The notes beneath the pieces were generated by a model. It was not told the origin of the DNA. It was given only the letters and a program-made list of their open reading frames with translations, and ran no database searches. Of a stretch of DNA of 64,000 nucleotides, positions 52,092-61,193 are shown one piece after another. Numbering within the stretch: position 1 is the first letter of the stretch; each line of letters opens with the position of its first letter. This DNA is from Halostella litorea. GTDB lineage: Archaea; Halobacteriota; Halobacteria; Halobacteriales; Natronoarchaeaceae. The stretch is from NCBI RefSeq assembly GCF_004785955.1, contig NZ_ML214300.1, positions 175,223 to 239,222 on the forward strand, read 5' to 3'. The position numbers were made by a program, and so were the translations under genes.

Positions 52092-53363
52092 ATGTCGAAG
52101 GACGCGACCGTCGCCGTGGTCGGCGGCGGCCTGGCCGGACTGGTCGCCGCGCGCCGCCTCGCCGAGGCCGGCGTCGACGTACAGCTGTTCGAGCGCGAGG
52201 CCGAGGTCGGCGGCCGGGTCCGCACGACCCGCGAGGACGGGTTCGTCTTCGACCGCGGGTTCCAGGTGCTGTTTACGGCCTACCCCGCGGCGGAGCGCGA
52301 ACTCGACCTCGACGCGCTCTCGCTTCGCCGGTTCACTCCCGGCGCGTGCATCGCCCGCCCGGGCGAGCGGTCGATCCTCTCGGACCCGTTCCGGGACCCC
52401 GGAACGTTCACCGACTCGCTGTTCAACCGCGAGGTGACGACGCGGGACAAGCTGCTGACGCTGAAGCTCCGGCGCGAACTGGGGAACAAACCCCGCCGCG
52501 AGATATTCGAGGGGTCGGACCGCTCGATCCGGGCGTACCTCCGCGACTACGGCTTCTCGGAGGCGTTCGTCGAGAACTTCGCCGCGCCGTTCTACGGCGG
52601 GATCACGCTGGACCGGTCGCTGGAGACGTCCAGCCGCGTGTTCGAGTACACCTTCCGCGCGCTCTCGTCGGGCGCCATCGCCGTCCCGGCCGAGGGGATG
52701 GCGGCGATCCCCGAACAGCTCGCAGCGGCGGCCCGGGACGCCGGCGCGGCCGTCGAGACGGACGCGACCGTCGACGCGGTCGAGCCCGCGGGCGACAGGG
52801 CGACCGTCTCCGTGGGCGGCGAGACGGTGACCGCCGACGCGGCAATCGTCGCCGCCGACCCGCCGTCCGCCCGTGAGCTGACCGGGGTCGACCCCGTCCC
52901 GACCGACGCGCGGGCCTGCGTCACGCAGTACTACGCCTATCCCGCGGCCAAGCGACTGGACGCCGGCAAGCGGCTCATCCTGAACGCCGCCGACGCGGAC
53001 CCGAACCACGTCGTCGACCTGACGGCCGTCGCGCCGGAGTACGCGCCCGACGACACGACGCTGCTCTCGGCGACGTTCCTCGGCGAGCGCTCGGAGAGCG
53101 ACGCCGAACTCGCCGACCTGACCCACGAGGCGCTGGCGTCGTGGTACCCCGAACACAGCTTCGCCGACCTCGAACGCGTCCGCACGGAGCGCGTCCCGTT
53201 CGCGCAGTTCGCCCAGCCGCCGGGGTTCCGCGAGTCGCTGCCCGGCGTTCGCGCGCCCGACGGCCCCGTCTACCTCGCCGGCGACTACACCGCGTGGTCG
53301 TCGATAAACGGGGCGATGGAGAGCGGCCGCCGCGCCGCCGAGGCGGCCGTCGAGGACCTATAG
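52092..53363 (+). CDS. FAD-dependent amine oxidase/phytoene desaturase-like oxidoreductase
   Basis: A 423-residue flavoprotein with the dinucleotide motif VAVVGGGLAGLVAARRLAEAG, then EVGGRVRT and FDRGFQVLF, and a C-terminal FAD contact VYLAGDYTAWSSINGAMESG. This is the layout of protoporphyrinogen oxidase and carotenoid desaturase relatives. The substrate cannot be named, and no carotenoid genes are nearby. The TATA-like CGTTTAGTG lies 27 nt before the ATG. Its end overlaps the convergent phosphoesterase by 6 nt. Confidence 0.88.
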   Translation: MSKDATVAVVGGGLAGLVAARRLAEAGVDVQLFEREAEVGGRVRTTREDGFVFDRGFQVLFTAYPAAERELDLDALSLRRFTPGACIARPGERSILSDPFRDPGTFTDSLFNREVTTRDKLLTLKLRRELGNKPRREIFEGSDRSIRAYLRDYGFSEAFVENFAAPFYGGITLDRSLETSSRVFEYTFRALSSGAIAVPAEGMAAIPEQLAAAARDAGAAVETDATVDAVEPAGDRATVSVGGETVTADAAIVAADPPSARELTGVDPVPTDARACVTQYYAYPAAKRLDAGKRLILNAADADPNHVVDLTAVAPEYAPDDTTLLSATFLGERSESDAELADLTHEALASWYPEHSFADLERVRTERVPFAQFAQPPGFRESLPGVRAPDGPVYLAGDYTAWSSINGAMESGRRAAEAAVEDL

Positions 53364-54044
53364 GAAGCGCCGAAGCTCGCCCAGCGGCGGGAAGTCGAGC
53401 GCCTCGCCGGCGTCCTCGTCCCACACCACCGGGCGGAACACGTCCGGGTCGGTCACGAGCGGCGAGGCGAAGTCGGCCGCGCCCATTCCGTTGACCGCGA
53501 CGCCGGCCGCGAGGCGGGTGAACGCTGGCAGCATCACCACGTCCGCGCCGCGGTACGCGCCCTCGCCGACGAGGTAGCAGGGGCGCTTTCGGCCCTCTAT
53601 CTCGACCGCGGGGTGGTCGTGGCCGACCACGTAGCGGTCGGCGTCGGCGTCGGGCAGTTCGTGGCCGTGACAGACGACCGTCCCGCCGTCAGCGAGTCGG
53701 TACTCCGCGGGCGCGGGGCCGTCGTACACCGCCGATAGCTGGCTGTCGTGGTTGCCGGGAGTGACGACGAGGTCCGCCCCGGCGCCGTCGGCGGTCGCCC
53801 GGAGGCGGTCGACGGTCTCTCCGACGCCGTGCGGGACGCGGTCGAACGCCTGCAACAGGTCGCCGCCGACCACCACCTCCGCGGGCGCGAACTCGTCGAG
53901 GAGCGCGGCCACGCGCCCGGTCAGGTCCGACCGCTCGCCGAGCGGGAACTCGACGTTGGAGGCGGCGGCGCGGCCGGCGTGGAGGTCCGTCAGCACGAGC
54001 GCGTCGGCCGCCGGGAGGTAGCAGGCGCGGTCGCGAAGGCGCAT
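53358..54044 (-). CDS. Calcineurin-like metallophosphoesterase (archaeal ICC-like)
   Basis: The 228-residue protein has a full set of metal motifs: LTDLHAG (18-24), VVGGDLLQAFD, TPGNHDS, CHGHEL and VVGHDHPA. It belongs to the small archaeal phosphoesterases often annotated as ICC-like, which are frequently found next to Lhr helicase, though here it follows artA. The TGATG overlap with artA shows translational coupling. Substrate unknown. Confidence 0.88.
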   Translation of the reverse strand: MRLRDRACYLPAADALVLTDLHAGRAAASNVEFPLGERSDLTGRVAALLDEFAPAEVVVGGDLLQAFDRVPHGVGETVDRLRATADGAGADLVVTPGNHDSQLSAVYDGPAPAEYRLADGGTVVCHGHELPDADADRYVVGHDHPAVEIEGRKRPCYLVGEGAYRGADVVMLPAFTRLAAGVAVNGMGAADFASPLVTDPDVFRPVVWDEDAGEALDFPPLGELRRFL

Positions 54045-55006
54045 CACTCGCCGCCGTCGGCCCGGACCGGCTGGCCGAGCGCCTCGGCGAGGTCGTACTC
54101 CGTGCCCGTCAGCACGAACAGCGCCTCCTCGATCACGTCGAGCAGTTCGGGGAGTTCGCGGACGACGAGCCACGTGATCCCGACCAGGGCGACGACCGAG
54201 AGGCTCTGGCTGATCACGCGGTCGGCGATGAAGAAAGAGGTGAGGTTCGGGTCCTGGTAGCCGGCGAACTCCGTGGCGACGTACACGAGCGCGTCCTGCT
54301 GGAACCACTGGTTGCCGAACGCGACGGCGATGAACACGTTGCGGGCGACGTTCAGCACCCAGATGATGGCCACCGCGAGCCCGAGCGCCTTCGCCTTCCG
54401 GCGCACCGGCGCACGCACCGCGGCGATCAGCCCGCCGAAGATGGCCATGCTCCCGATGCCGGTGCAGGCGGTGACGATGTGGGTCGTGTACGTGTGGCCA
54501 GCGCCGTCCTCGAAGACGAACATGCTCAGATACCCCTGCACGGCGACGTCCTTGTCGACGGGGACGAGTTCCGGGGAGTAGCCAAGCGCCGTGATGACGG
54601 CGTACGTCTGGCCCGCGACAGTCTCGACGAGGAACCGCCGGAAGAGCGGGATCGTCTCGGCCGGCAGGTAGATGAGACCCATCGCCCCGACGGCGTGGGA
54701 AAGGGTCAGCAGCGACTCCCGGCCGTCGTACAGCAGGTAGCCGGTGTAGATGCAGGCGGGGACGGCAACGAGCGAGAGCGTCCCCTCGATGAGGCTGCGC
54801 ATCTCGAACCAGAACGTCGGGAACACGGAGAGCCAGAAGACGCCGAACAGGCCCCACGTCCCGCTGGCGACGTAGCGGGCGACCGTCCGGCGGCCGGCCC
54901 AGGTGAGCGCGGACGCGAGCACGAATGCCGCGACCACGACCCAGGCGAGCGCGTCGGAGACGGCCGCGAGGGGGGCGAAGGCGTCGGCGACGGAGAGGGC
55001 GATCAC
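54044..55006 (-). CDS. artA: Archaeosortase A (ArtA)
   Basis: A 320-residue membrane protein with about eight helices. The exosortase/archaeosortase catalytic residues are Cys181 (TACTGIGSMAIFGG), Arg222 (LNVARNVFIAVAFG) and Arg263 (FIADRVISQSL). ArtA cleaves PGF-CTERM proteins and helps to join them to an archaeol lipid; a PGF-CTERM protein is encoded at 5362-7488. I set the start at GTG 55006, with a TATA-like CTTTATTCC 28 nt upstream; the ATG-initiated longer frame runs into shadow sequence. Confidence 0.93.
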   Translation of the reverse strand: MIALSVADAFAPLAAVSDALAWVVVAAFVLASALTWAGRRTVARYVASGTWGLFGVFWLSVFPTFWFEMRSLIEGTLSLVAVPACIYTGYLLYDGRESLLTLSHAVGAMGLIYLPAETIPLFRRFLVETVAGQTYAVITALGYSPELVPVDKDVAVQGYLSMFVFEDGAGHTYTTHIVTACTGIGSMAIFGGLIAAVRAPVRRKAKALGLAVAIIWVLNVARNVFIAVAFGNQWFQQDALVYVATEFAGYQDPNLTSFFIADRVISQSLSVVALVGITWLVVRELPELLDVIEEALFVLTGTEYDLAEALGQPVRADGGE

Positions 55007-55160
55007 GTTCGGGTATCTGGTAGCGTCGGAATAAAGAGTTGACGGCATCCCGTCGGGCGCACACGAGCGCGGGTACGTCGGCCGCGGCCCGCCCCGCCGG
55101 AACGGTCCCGAGACGGCGGCCGTCGGGGGGTTTTTTATCCGCGCGGCCGACCGTGGCCAC

Positions 55161-55943
55161 ATGGCCGACGTCCTCGAGAACAAACGCGCCGCGACGCGGT
55201 TTCGCATCCTCGTCGAGATCGCCGACCGGCAGCCCGCCGTGAGCCAGGGGGAGATCGCCGACGCCGTCGGCGTCACCAGCCAGGCCGTCAGCGAGTACAT
55301 CCGCGAACTGGTCGACGACGCGCTCGTCGAGAAGGAGGGGCGGTCGCGCTACCGCGTCACCAAGGAGGGCGTCGACTGGCTCCTCCGGGAGGCGACCGAC
55401 GTCCGGCGCTTCGCCGACCACGTCACCGACGACATCCTCGGGAGCGTCGGGGAGGACGCCGCCGTCGCGACCGACCGCATCGCGGAGGGCGACGCCGTGA
55501 CGCTCTCGCTCGTCGACGGCCTGCTCCACGCGACCCCCGGCGAGGCGGGACCGGCGACCGGCGTCGCGACGACCGACGCCGAGGCGGGCGGCGACGTGGG
55601 CGTCACCGGCTTCGAGGGGATCATCGACCTGGACCCCGGCTCGGTCACCGTGTTGCAGGTGCCGCCGGTGCGCTCGGGCGGGAGCGGGGCCGTCGACGCC
55701 GACGCGCTCGCGGCGGCCTGTGCCGACGCCGGCGTCGTCACCGCGTCGGGCGTCGAGGCGGTCGTCGCGCTGGACCGGGCCGGCGTCGACCCGGACACGA
55801 CGTTCGCCGCGGGCGAGGTTGCGGCCGACGCCGCCGGGCGGGGGATCGACCCCGTCGTCGTCGCCACCGCGGACAGGGTCGGCCGGGTGACCGACGCGCT
55901 GCGGGACGCCGACGCGTCGTACGAAGTGACGGACGCCGCGTAG
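55161..55943 (+). CDS. Winged-helix transcriptional regulator (DUF7839-like)
   Basis: A 260-residue protein with an N-terminal HTH (QGEIADAVGVTSQAVSEYIRELVDDALVEKEGRSRYRVTKEG). A larger C-terminal domain contains DIDLDPGSV-like (FEGIIDLDPGSVTVLQVPPV) and Val/Asp/Ala-rich segments that may bind a ligand. It is divergent from artA with a shared 154-nt gap. A TATA-like GTTTTTTATCC lies 27 nt before the ATG. Control of artA is possible but is only inferred from the arrangement. Confidence 0.8.
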   Translation: MADVLENKRAATRFRILVEIADRQPAVSQGEIADAVGVTSQAVSEYIRELVDDALVEKEGRSRYRVTKEGVDWLLREATDVRRFADHVTDDILGSVGEDAAVATDRIAEGDAVTLSLVDGLLHATPGEAGPATGVATTDAEAGGDVGVTGFEGIIDLDPGSVTVLQVPPVRSGGSGAVDADALAAACADAGVVTASGVEAVVALDRAGVDPDTTFAAGEVAADAAGRGIDPVVVATADRVGRVTDALRDADASYEVTDAA

Positions 55944-55965
55944 CCTCGCCCGGGGGAGCCGAGCG

Positions 55966-56574
55966 TCAGGTCGTCCCCGAGTGTTCGCTGGCGAGCGCGT
56001 ACGCCTCCCGCACCCGCCGGAACGACTCCTCGTCGCCGCCGTGGTCCGGGTGGACGTCCTTGACGCGGTCGCGGTACGCCGACTTGACGTCGTCCGCGGT
56101 GGCGTCGGGCGGGAGGCCGAGCGTGTCGAACGCGGCGGCGACCGGGTCGTGTTCGTCAGTTTCGAGGGTCAGTTCCGGCGTCTCGAACGGCAGTCGCTCC
56201 CCGAGGTGGACGCCGGGCATCTCGTGTTCGATGAGCACGGCGTGGGTCGCCGACCCCTCGATCCGGAAGTACGCCTGCGCGTCGAACGTCACCGCGACGC
56301 CGCGCCGCGGCAGGTAGAAGGCGACGTGTTGCCCCTCGACGAAGTGGTCCTCCGCGTACGGCTCGTCGATCCGCTGGAGGTACTCGCGGATCTCCGCGCG
56401 GCGCTTGCTCTCGCCGGTGAAGCCGTCGCTCGCGTCGGCCGTGTACTCCCGGGACGCCGGGAACAGTCGGGCACCTGCGGCGAACACGCCCGCGGCGACG
56501 AGCGTGAACGCCCCGCCGATCGCCAGGCCGACGACCAGCCAGTTCGGCAGCGACCAGAGCCAGTCGGACACCAC
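55966..56574 (-). CDS. Membrane-anchored J-domain protein
   Basis: A 202-residue protein with one N-terminal helix (LPNWLVVGLAIGGAFTLVAAGVFAAGARLF), a middle beta-rich domain (VEGQHVAFYLPRRGVAVTFDAQAYFRIEG) and a C-terminal J domain with the HPD motif (VKDVHPDHGGDEESFRRVREAY). It could bring DnaK to the membrane. GTG start; two GTG codons stand in tandem at 56569-56574. Confidence 0.82.
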   Translation of the reverse strand: MVSDWLWSLPNWLVVGLAIGGAFTLVAAGVFAAGARLFPASREYTADASDGFTGESKRRAEIREYLQRIDEPYAEDHFVEGQHVAFYLPRRGVAVTFDAQAYFRIEGSATHAVLIEHEMPGVHLGERLPFETPELTLETDEHDPVAAAFDTLGLPPDATADDVKSAYRDRVKDVHPDHGGDEESFRRVREAYALASEHSGTT

Positions 56575-56611
56575 GCCGCGCGCTACGGGTTCGCGCTCAA
56601 AGAACCTGCCG

Positions 56612-57388
56612 CTAGTACGCCGCCACGTCGTCGAAGGCGCCGTCGTAGGCGATGTGGCGCGGATGCGTCGGCTCCGTCCCCGAGAGGAACACCCGGTCTA
56701 TCTTCCCCCACGTGTTCTCCCAGGCGAGGTGGGCCTGCTCGGCGAACCGGCGGCGGCGGTGGGCGAACCCGTGCCGGTGCTCGACGCGCCGGGGCGCGCC
56801 CCCCTGCAGCGCCGCGACGACCGACTGGCCCGTCACCTCGCCGTCAAGCGCCTCGCGGTCGAACGCCGTCCACGCCTCGCCGACGGTCGCCACGCGGTGC
56901 GCGTACGACGAGCCATACGGCGGCAGGTCCTGCCGGACCGCGACGGTGCGTGCCCGCCGGTTCCCGCGGTCGGTCATCTTCGGGTTGTACGTCTCGACGC
57001 CGTCGATCGCGTCGCGGTACTGCCGGATCGACGACTCGCTGAGGCTGACGTTGAGAAACTCCGGGTGCGGGACGAGCACCGCCGCGTCTTGGCGCCGCAG
57101 TTCCGCGATCGCTCCTTCGAGCGTGATGAAATCCGGGATCGGGTCGGTGAGGCCGACCGCGAGCAGGTGCTGACGGTTCCGCCAGTCCCCGGTGAACACC
57201 TCGCGGCCGGGGATCACCGTCAGGTCGTCGTCGGAGTACGCGTCCGCGGCGGCTTCGATGTCCGGAAGGCGGGTGAAATGCGGGGCGTACACCAGCGCGT
57301 CCAGCCCGCGCTCCTTCGCGCGGCGGACGACGCGCTCGTCGAGTACCTTCACGTGCATGTCGACCCGAACCTCGTCGCGCTCCGTCAC
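56612..57388 (-). CDS. PHP-domain protein
   Basis: The 258-residue protein has the PHP-type order RVDMHVKVLDE near the start, YAPHFTRL, VIPGREVFTGD, LVPHPEFLN and a C-terminal HPRHIAY. PHP proteins are metal-dependent phosphoesterases. The first motif reads DMHVK, where the usual HxH has lost its second His, so metal binding may differ. GTG 57388 has a TATA-like ATAATTAGG about 24-28 nt upstream. Confidence 0.75.
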   Translation of the reverse strand: MTERDEVRVDMHVKVLDERVVRRAKERGLDALVYAPHFTRLPDIEAAADAYSDDDLTVIPGREVFTGDWRNRQHLLAVGLTDPIPDFITLEGAIAELRRQDAAVLVPHPEFLNVSLSESSIRQYRDAIDGVETYNPKMTDRGNRRARTVAVRQDLPPYGSSYAHRVATVGEAWTAFDREALDGEVTGQSVVAALQGGAPRRVEHRHGFAHRRRRFAEQAHLAWENTWGKIDRVFLSGTEPTHPRHIAYDGAFDDVAAY

Positions 57389-57482
57389 AGAGTGGGGTTT
57401 TCGGAGCGCCTAATTATGGGTTCTGATTCGACCCGTCGGCGGTCGGAAAAGTCTATACGGCGTGACGCACATCCCCCTTGCA

Positions 57483-57782
57483 ATGGCCTGGGAATGCGGC
57501 ATCGACGGGTGCGGGGAGCAGTTCGCCGACGCGGAGAGCGCCATCGTCCACCAGACGAACGACCACGAGCGCCGCGAGTGCAAGGTGTGTGGCGTCGTCG
57601 TGCCGGACGGCTACCTCGCCATCCGCCACGCGTTCGACGAGCACACCCGCGCCGAGTACGTCCGCGCGTACGGCGCGGACTCCGAGGCGGTCCGCCAGCG
57701 CGAGCAGGTCAAGGAGGCGATAGAGGCCGAGGCCGACCTCCAGCAGGTCGTCGACCGACTGAACGAGGAAGGGACCGCGTAG
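57483..57782 (+). CDS. Small zinc-finger protein (99 aa)
   Basis: Two C2H2-like fingers stand in the first half: C-x4-C with H-x4-H (ECGIDGCGEQFADAESAIVHQTNDH), then CKVCGVVVPDGYLAIRHAFDEH. A helical acidic tail follows. Small haloarchaeal zinc-finger proteins of this kind are mostly uncharacterised and may bind nucleic acid or protein. ATG 57483 follows a TATA-like GTCTATACGG 28 nt upstream. A T tract (57853-57857) lies downstream. Confidence 0.8.
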   Translation: MAWECGIDGCGEQFADAESAIVHQTNDHERRECKVCGVVVPDGYLAIRHAFDEHTRAEYVRAYGADSEAVRQREQVKEAIEAEADLQQVVDRLNEEGTA

Positions 57783-57847
57783 CGGTCAGCACCGGACCGT
57801 ATGAGGGACGGGGAGGCATCGCTATTCGTTTACGCGGCGTGAAGAAC

Positions 57848-57857
57848 TATCCTTTTT
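57848..57857 (+). terminator. T-tract terminator after the zinc-finger gene
   Basis: ATCC followed by five T residues, 70 nt after the stop at 57782 and before the convergent spt5 gene. Confidence 0.35.
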
Positions 57858-57892
57858 GTGCGTCTCGCGGGTCGCTTCGCTCCCCGCTCGAC

Positions 57893-57928
57893 CGTTCCGA
57901 GGAACGCTTCGCGTTGCTCAGCGTTCCT
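57893..57928 (-). repeat. Overlapping inverted repeats at the 3' end of spt5
   Basis: CGTTCC-GA-GGAACG (57893-57906) and AGGAACGC (57900-57907) with GCGTTCCT (57921-57928) share one arm, so two hairpins exclude each other. The second arm lies in the last codons of spt5. They may shape the 3' end of the secE-spt5 mRNA. Confidence 0.4.
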
Positions 57929-58355
57929 CGCTATCCAGCACGCGGATCTGGTCGCCGCGCACGGTGACCGGGATCGGAACCGTCGCCTCGTACAGTTCGA
58001 CGGTGACCTGGTCCTTGCCCTCGTCGATGCGCTGGACCTGCGCCTTCTCGCCCTTGAACGGACCGGCGATGAGTTCGACGATGTCGCCCTCGGCGATCCC
58101 CTCGACGTCGGGCTTGGGCGAGAGGAAGTGCTCGACCTCCGAGATACCGCTCTCGCCGGGGACCATGCTGCGGGCGTGGGGGATCTCCTCCAGCACGCGG
58201 GAGATGATCCCGTCGTTCTCGGCCTCGACCATCACGTAGCTCGTCAGCGAGTCGGGCGCCAGCGCGGCGTGGATGTCGTCCTCCTCGCGGTTCATGATCA
58301 TGTCCGCGACGGTGCGCTCCTGGCTCGCCGTGGTTTTGACTGCGTAGATCGGCAT
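57918..58355 (-). CDS. spt5: Transcription elongation factor Spt5 (NusG family)
   Basis: A 145-residue protein with an NGN domain (about 1-85, [20 protein letters not shown]) and a KOW domain ([26 protein letters not shown]). It binds the RNA polymerase clamp together with Spt4 and promotes elongation. Its ATG is 3 nt after the secE stop; the secE-spt5 order after ftsZ1 is conserved in haloarchaea. Confidence 0.95.
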   Translation of the reverse strand: MPIYAVKTTASQERTVADMIMNREEDDIHAALAPDSLTSYVMVEAENDGIISRVLEEIPHARSMVPGESGISEVEHFLSPKPDVEGIAEGDIVELIAGPFKGEKAQVQRIDEGKDQVTVELYEATVPIPVTVRGDQIRVLDSEER

Positions 58356-58358
58356 CGG

Positions 58359-58529
58359 TCAGGCCCCCGGAACGAACGTCATCACGATGTAGATCAGGAA
58401 GCCGAGCAGACCGACGAGCAGGATGCCTGCCCCGGCGATCTTGGCGATCTGGGAGAACTCCTCCCAGGACGGGGTGCTGGCCATCTTCAGCACCCGCACG
58501 TACGAGGTGAGGTCGTATGGGACTTTCAT
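58359..58529 (-). CDS. secE: Preprotein translocase subunit SecE (Sec61 gamma)
   Basis: A 56-residue protein, easily missed by size. It begins MKVPYDLTSYVRVLKMAS, has an amphipathic stretch PSWEEFSQIAKIAG, then one membrane helix GAGILLVGLLGFLIYIVMTF, and ends VPGA. This is the archaeal SecE/Sec61-gamma layout. It clamps SecY in the translocon. The gene lies between ftsZ1 and spt5, the standard place. ATG 58529; stop TGA at 58359-58361. Confidence 0.93.
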   Translation of the reverse strand: MKVPYDLTSYVRVLKMASTPSWEEFSQIAKIAGAGILLVGLLGFLIYIVMTFVPGA

Positions 58530-58613
58530 ACCGGCCAGTAACGCGTGGGCCTTTTTCTATCTATTGCTCCGGGCCGCGCCGGTCGTTTGCGAAAAAAGCG
58601 TCGGACGGCGTCG

Positions 58614-59750
58614 CTATTCGACGTAGTCGATGTCCTCGGCGCGCTGGGACGCCTGCTCCTGTGCGGCCTCGTTGCGGCCGTAGATCTGGGGCGACTCGAC
58701 GCCGGTGACGACGATCATCGTCCGCATCGACCCCTCCAGGGTCTCGTCGATGGAGGTGCCCCAGATGATCCGGGCGTCGGGGTCGATCCGGTCGTATATC
58801 TCCTCGACGACGCCCTCCGCCTCCTCGATGGACATGTCGTTGCCGCCGGTGACGTTGACCAGCGCGGAGTTCGCGCCGGAGATGTCCACGTCGAGCAGCG
58901 GCGAGCGCAGCGCCGTCTTCACGGAGTCCTGGGCCTTCGCGTCGGAGTCGGACTCACCGAGGCCGATCATCGCGACGCCGCCCCGCTCCATCACGGTGCG
59001 GACGTCGGCGAAGTCGAGGTTGACGAGGCCGGGCTTGGTGATGAGTTCGGTGATCCCCTTGACCGAGCGCATCAGCACCTCGTCGGCCACCTTGAACGCC
59101 TGCCGGACGGGCAGTTTGCCCACGGAGTCAAGCAGGCGGTCGTTCGGCACGACGATGACCGTGTCGCTCACGTCGCGCAGGCGCTCCAGGCCGGCCTCCG
59201 CGTTGGTGCGGCGGACCTCGCCCTCGGCGGTAAAGGGCGTCGTGACGATGGAGATAGTGAGCGCGCCGGACTCGCGGGCCGCCTTGGCGACGACCGGGGC
59301 GGAGCCGGTGCCGGTGCCGCCGCCGAGGCCGGCCGTGACGAAGACCATGTCCGAGCCCTCGATGGAGTCCATGATCTCGTCCTGCGATTCGAGGGCGGCC
59401 TCCTCGCCGACCTGCGGGAGCGAACCGGCCCCGCGGCCCTCGGTCTTCTGTTCGCCCATCAGGATCTTCGTGTCGGCCTCGATGCCGACCAGGTGCTGGA
59501 CGTCAGTGTTCGCCGCCACGAGCTTCGCACCGTGGATGCCCTCCTCGGCCATCCGGTCGACGGTGTTGCCGCCCGCGCCGCCGCAGCCGACGACCGTGAT
59601 GTTCGTCTGGAGGTCCTCGAGGACGTCCTTCAGCTCGTCGTCCGTCATCTTCCCCGTCGCGTTCACGTCGTCGTGGGCCGCCGGGTCCCGCGGGTCAGCC
59701 GCCCCCTCCTCCTCGGCCTCGTCGATTGCCTCGTCTACGATCGAATCCAT
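58614..59750 (-). CDS. ftsZ1: Cell division protein FtsZ1
   Basis: A 378-residue tubulin-like GTPase with the GTP-binding motif GGGTGTG at 143-149, preceded by [18 protein letters not shown], and the T7 loop [11 protein letters not shown]. The N-terminal extension [14 protein letters not shown] with [16 protein letters not shown] is typical of haloarchaeal FtsZ1, which assembles and stabilises the division ring before FtsZ2. ATG 59750 has a TATA-like AATTAACC about 30 nt upstream. Confidence 0.95.
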   Translation of the reverse strand: MDSIVDEAIDEAEEEGAADPRDPAAHDDVNATGKMTDDELKDVLEDLQTNITVVGCGGAGGNTVDRMAEEGIHGAKLVAANTDVQHLVGIEADTKILMGEQKTEGRGAGSLPQVGEEAALESQDEIMDSIEGSDMVFVTAGLGGGTGTGSAPVVAKAARESGALTISIVTTPFTAEGEVRRTNAEAGLERLRDVSDTVIVVPNDRLLDSVGKLPVRQAFKVADEVLMRSVKGITELITKPGLVNLDFADVRTVMERGGVAMIGLGESDSDAKAQDSVKTALRSPLLDVDISGANSALVNVTGGNDMSIEEAEGVVEEIYDRIDPDARIIWGTSIDETLEGSMRTMIVVTGVESPQIYGRNEAAQEQASQRAEDIDYVE

Positions 59751-59829
59751 TCTTGGAACCACCTATTTGATGCAGGTTAATTACCTTTCCCCCAAGCGGA
59801 CGACGCGCGTCAGACGGGGTAGGAACGGC

Positions 59830-61149
59830 CTAGAGGTCGAAACGGCGCGTTCGCTCCGTGCGGACGTCAGCGGGCCGTATCGTCTCGCCGTCGACGGTGA
59901 CCGACTCGCCGGCCGAGAGCTTCCCGAACGCCGGCCCCTCGGGGACGCCGGCCTCGCGGGCCAGCGACGGGTCGAACGCCGTCTCCTGCGCGACGACCGC
60001 GCCGTCCTCGCGGCCCACCTCGTCGTACCCCTCGGCCAGCACCGCGACCAGCGCGTCGACGACGGCGTCGCGGCTCCCGTCGGCGGGGACGGCCGCGCCC
60101 GCGCCGAGGCGGTTGCCGTTCTCGCTCGTCTCGAACGCGACGGTCTCGCCGGCGACCGCTGCGCGTGCCGCCGCTTGGTCGATCCCCTGGGCCTCGTCGA
60201 CCAGGTCCGCTGGCAGGGAGACGACGTCGAACCCGTCGGCCGCCGACCGGTCGCCGAACCGCAGGCCGTCGTCGACCGTCGTCAGCGCGTCCTCGACCGC
60301 CTCGACGGCGTCGAGCGGCCGGTCGTCGACCTCCCGGACCCACGTCTCGCTCACGACGCGGTAGCCAAGGTCGGCGACGACGCGCTCCAGGTCGGGGTAG
60401 TCGCCGTCGAGGACCGCGTACGACGCGCCGCTTCGCTCGAACGCGCGCCGGACCACCTCGCGGTTCGCCGCGGGGTCGCCCATCGCGTCGAGACACCAGT
60501 CGGCAGCGATGTGGCCGACGGCCCAGTCGGTCTCCCGGACGATGCGGGTGAACCGCGGCCCGTAGTGGCCGCCGCCGAACCCGACGAGCGTGCGCTCGCG
60601 GTCGGGGGCGACGCCCCGCAGGTCGAGGATGGCCCGGGCGACGGCGCGCGCCCCCTCGGGGTCGGCCCACTGTGCCTCGTCGCTTCCCAGTTCGACGAAC
60701 ATCGACGGGACGCCGACCCGGCTGGGGCCGTGGTGGGTACACTCCATCCCGGCGTCGTAGCCGTCGGGCGCGTGCTCGGCGAAGGCGGCGACCACCTCGG
60801 CGTGGGCGTTCGGGCAGGCCGCCGCGAGGTCGCCGGACTCCCCGCCGTACTCCGCGGGGCCGAAGTTCCCGGTGAAGTGGGCCGTCAGCAGCGGCCCGGT
60901 CTCCCCGGAGTGGCGCGACGCGAACACGAGGAGGTCCGGGTCGTCGAACGCCGCGGCCGCGTCGTCGACGTGCAGGTGGAGGTCGTCGAACGTCCGCAGT
61001 TCGAAGCCGTCGGTCCGGTGGTACTCGCCGCCGCCCGCGGCATCGGGGCGGGCGTCGTCGGTCAGGCGGTCCCAGTCGGCCAGTTCCAGCAGATGCTCGC
61101 CGAGGTGCTCGGAGGCCGAGTCGGCGCGGCTGACGACGATCGCTATCAC
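59830..61149 (-). CDS. D-aminoacyl-tRNA deacylase DTD2 (GEK1 family) with C-terminal extension
   Basis: The 439-residue protein has the archaeal DTD2 motifs TGNFGPAEYGG, GMECTHHGPSRVGVPSMFVELGS and VGFGGGHYGPRFT in its first 250 residues. It removes D-amino acids from mischarged tRNA. The usual archaeal enzyme is near 270 residues, so about 170 residues are extra here; they contain FDVVSLPADLVDEAQGID and a DPSLAREAGVPEGPAFGKLSAGESV motif. Start GTG 61149, with TATA-like CTTTTTTCC 29 nt upstream that is also the terminator of the next gene. Confidence 0.9.
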   Translation of the reverse strand: MIAIVVSRADSASEHLGEHLLELADWDRLTDDARPDAAGGGEYHRTDGFELRTFDDLHLHVDDAAAAFDDPDLLVFASRHSGETGPLLTAHFTGNFGPAEYGGESGDLAAACPNAHAEVVAAFAEHAPDGYDAGMECTHHGPSRVGVPSMFVELGSDEAQWADPEGARAVARAILDLRGVAPDRERTLVGFGGGHYGPRFTRIVRETDWAVGHIAADWCLDAMGDPAANREVVRRAFERSGASYAVLDGDYPDLERVVADLGYRVVSETWVREVDDRPLDAVEAVEDALTTVDDGLRFGDRSAADGFDVVSLPADLVDEAQGIDQAAARAAVAGETVAFETSENGNRLGAGAAVPADGSRDAVVDALVAVLAEGYDEVGREDGAVVAQETAFDPSLAREAGVPEGPAFGKLSAGESVTVDGETIRPADVRTERTRRFDL

Positions 61150-61174
61150 TGGAGGTGGGTCGGCGGGGGTCGGA

Positions 61175-61183
61175 AAAAAGCGT
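61175..61183 (-). terminator. T tract serving as terminator and as TATA-like element
   Basis: On the minus strand GCTTTTTTCC lies 11 nt after the exchanger stop at 61194 and 26-34 nt before the DTD2 GTG at 61149. One short tract may thus end one transcript and place the next. Confidence 0.4.
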
Positions 61184-61193
61184 GTCGAAGCCG

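Noticed and set aside
53358-55529. One 723-codon frame that would fuse the phosphoesterase to an upstream protein
   Set aside because: Only the last 228 codons form the phosphoesterase; the upstream part is the shadow of artA, which is in another frame and has all catalytic residues.
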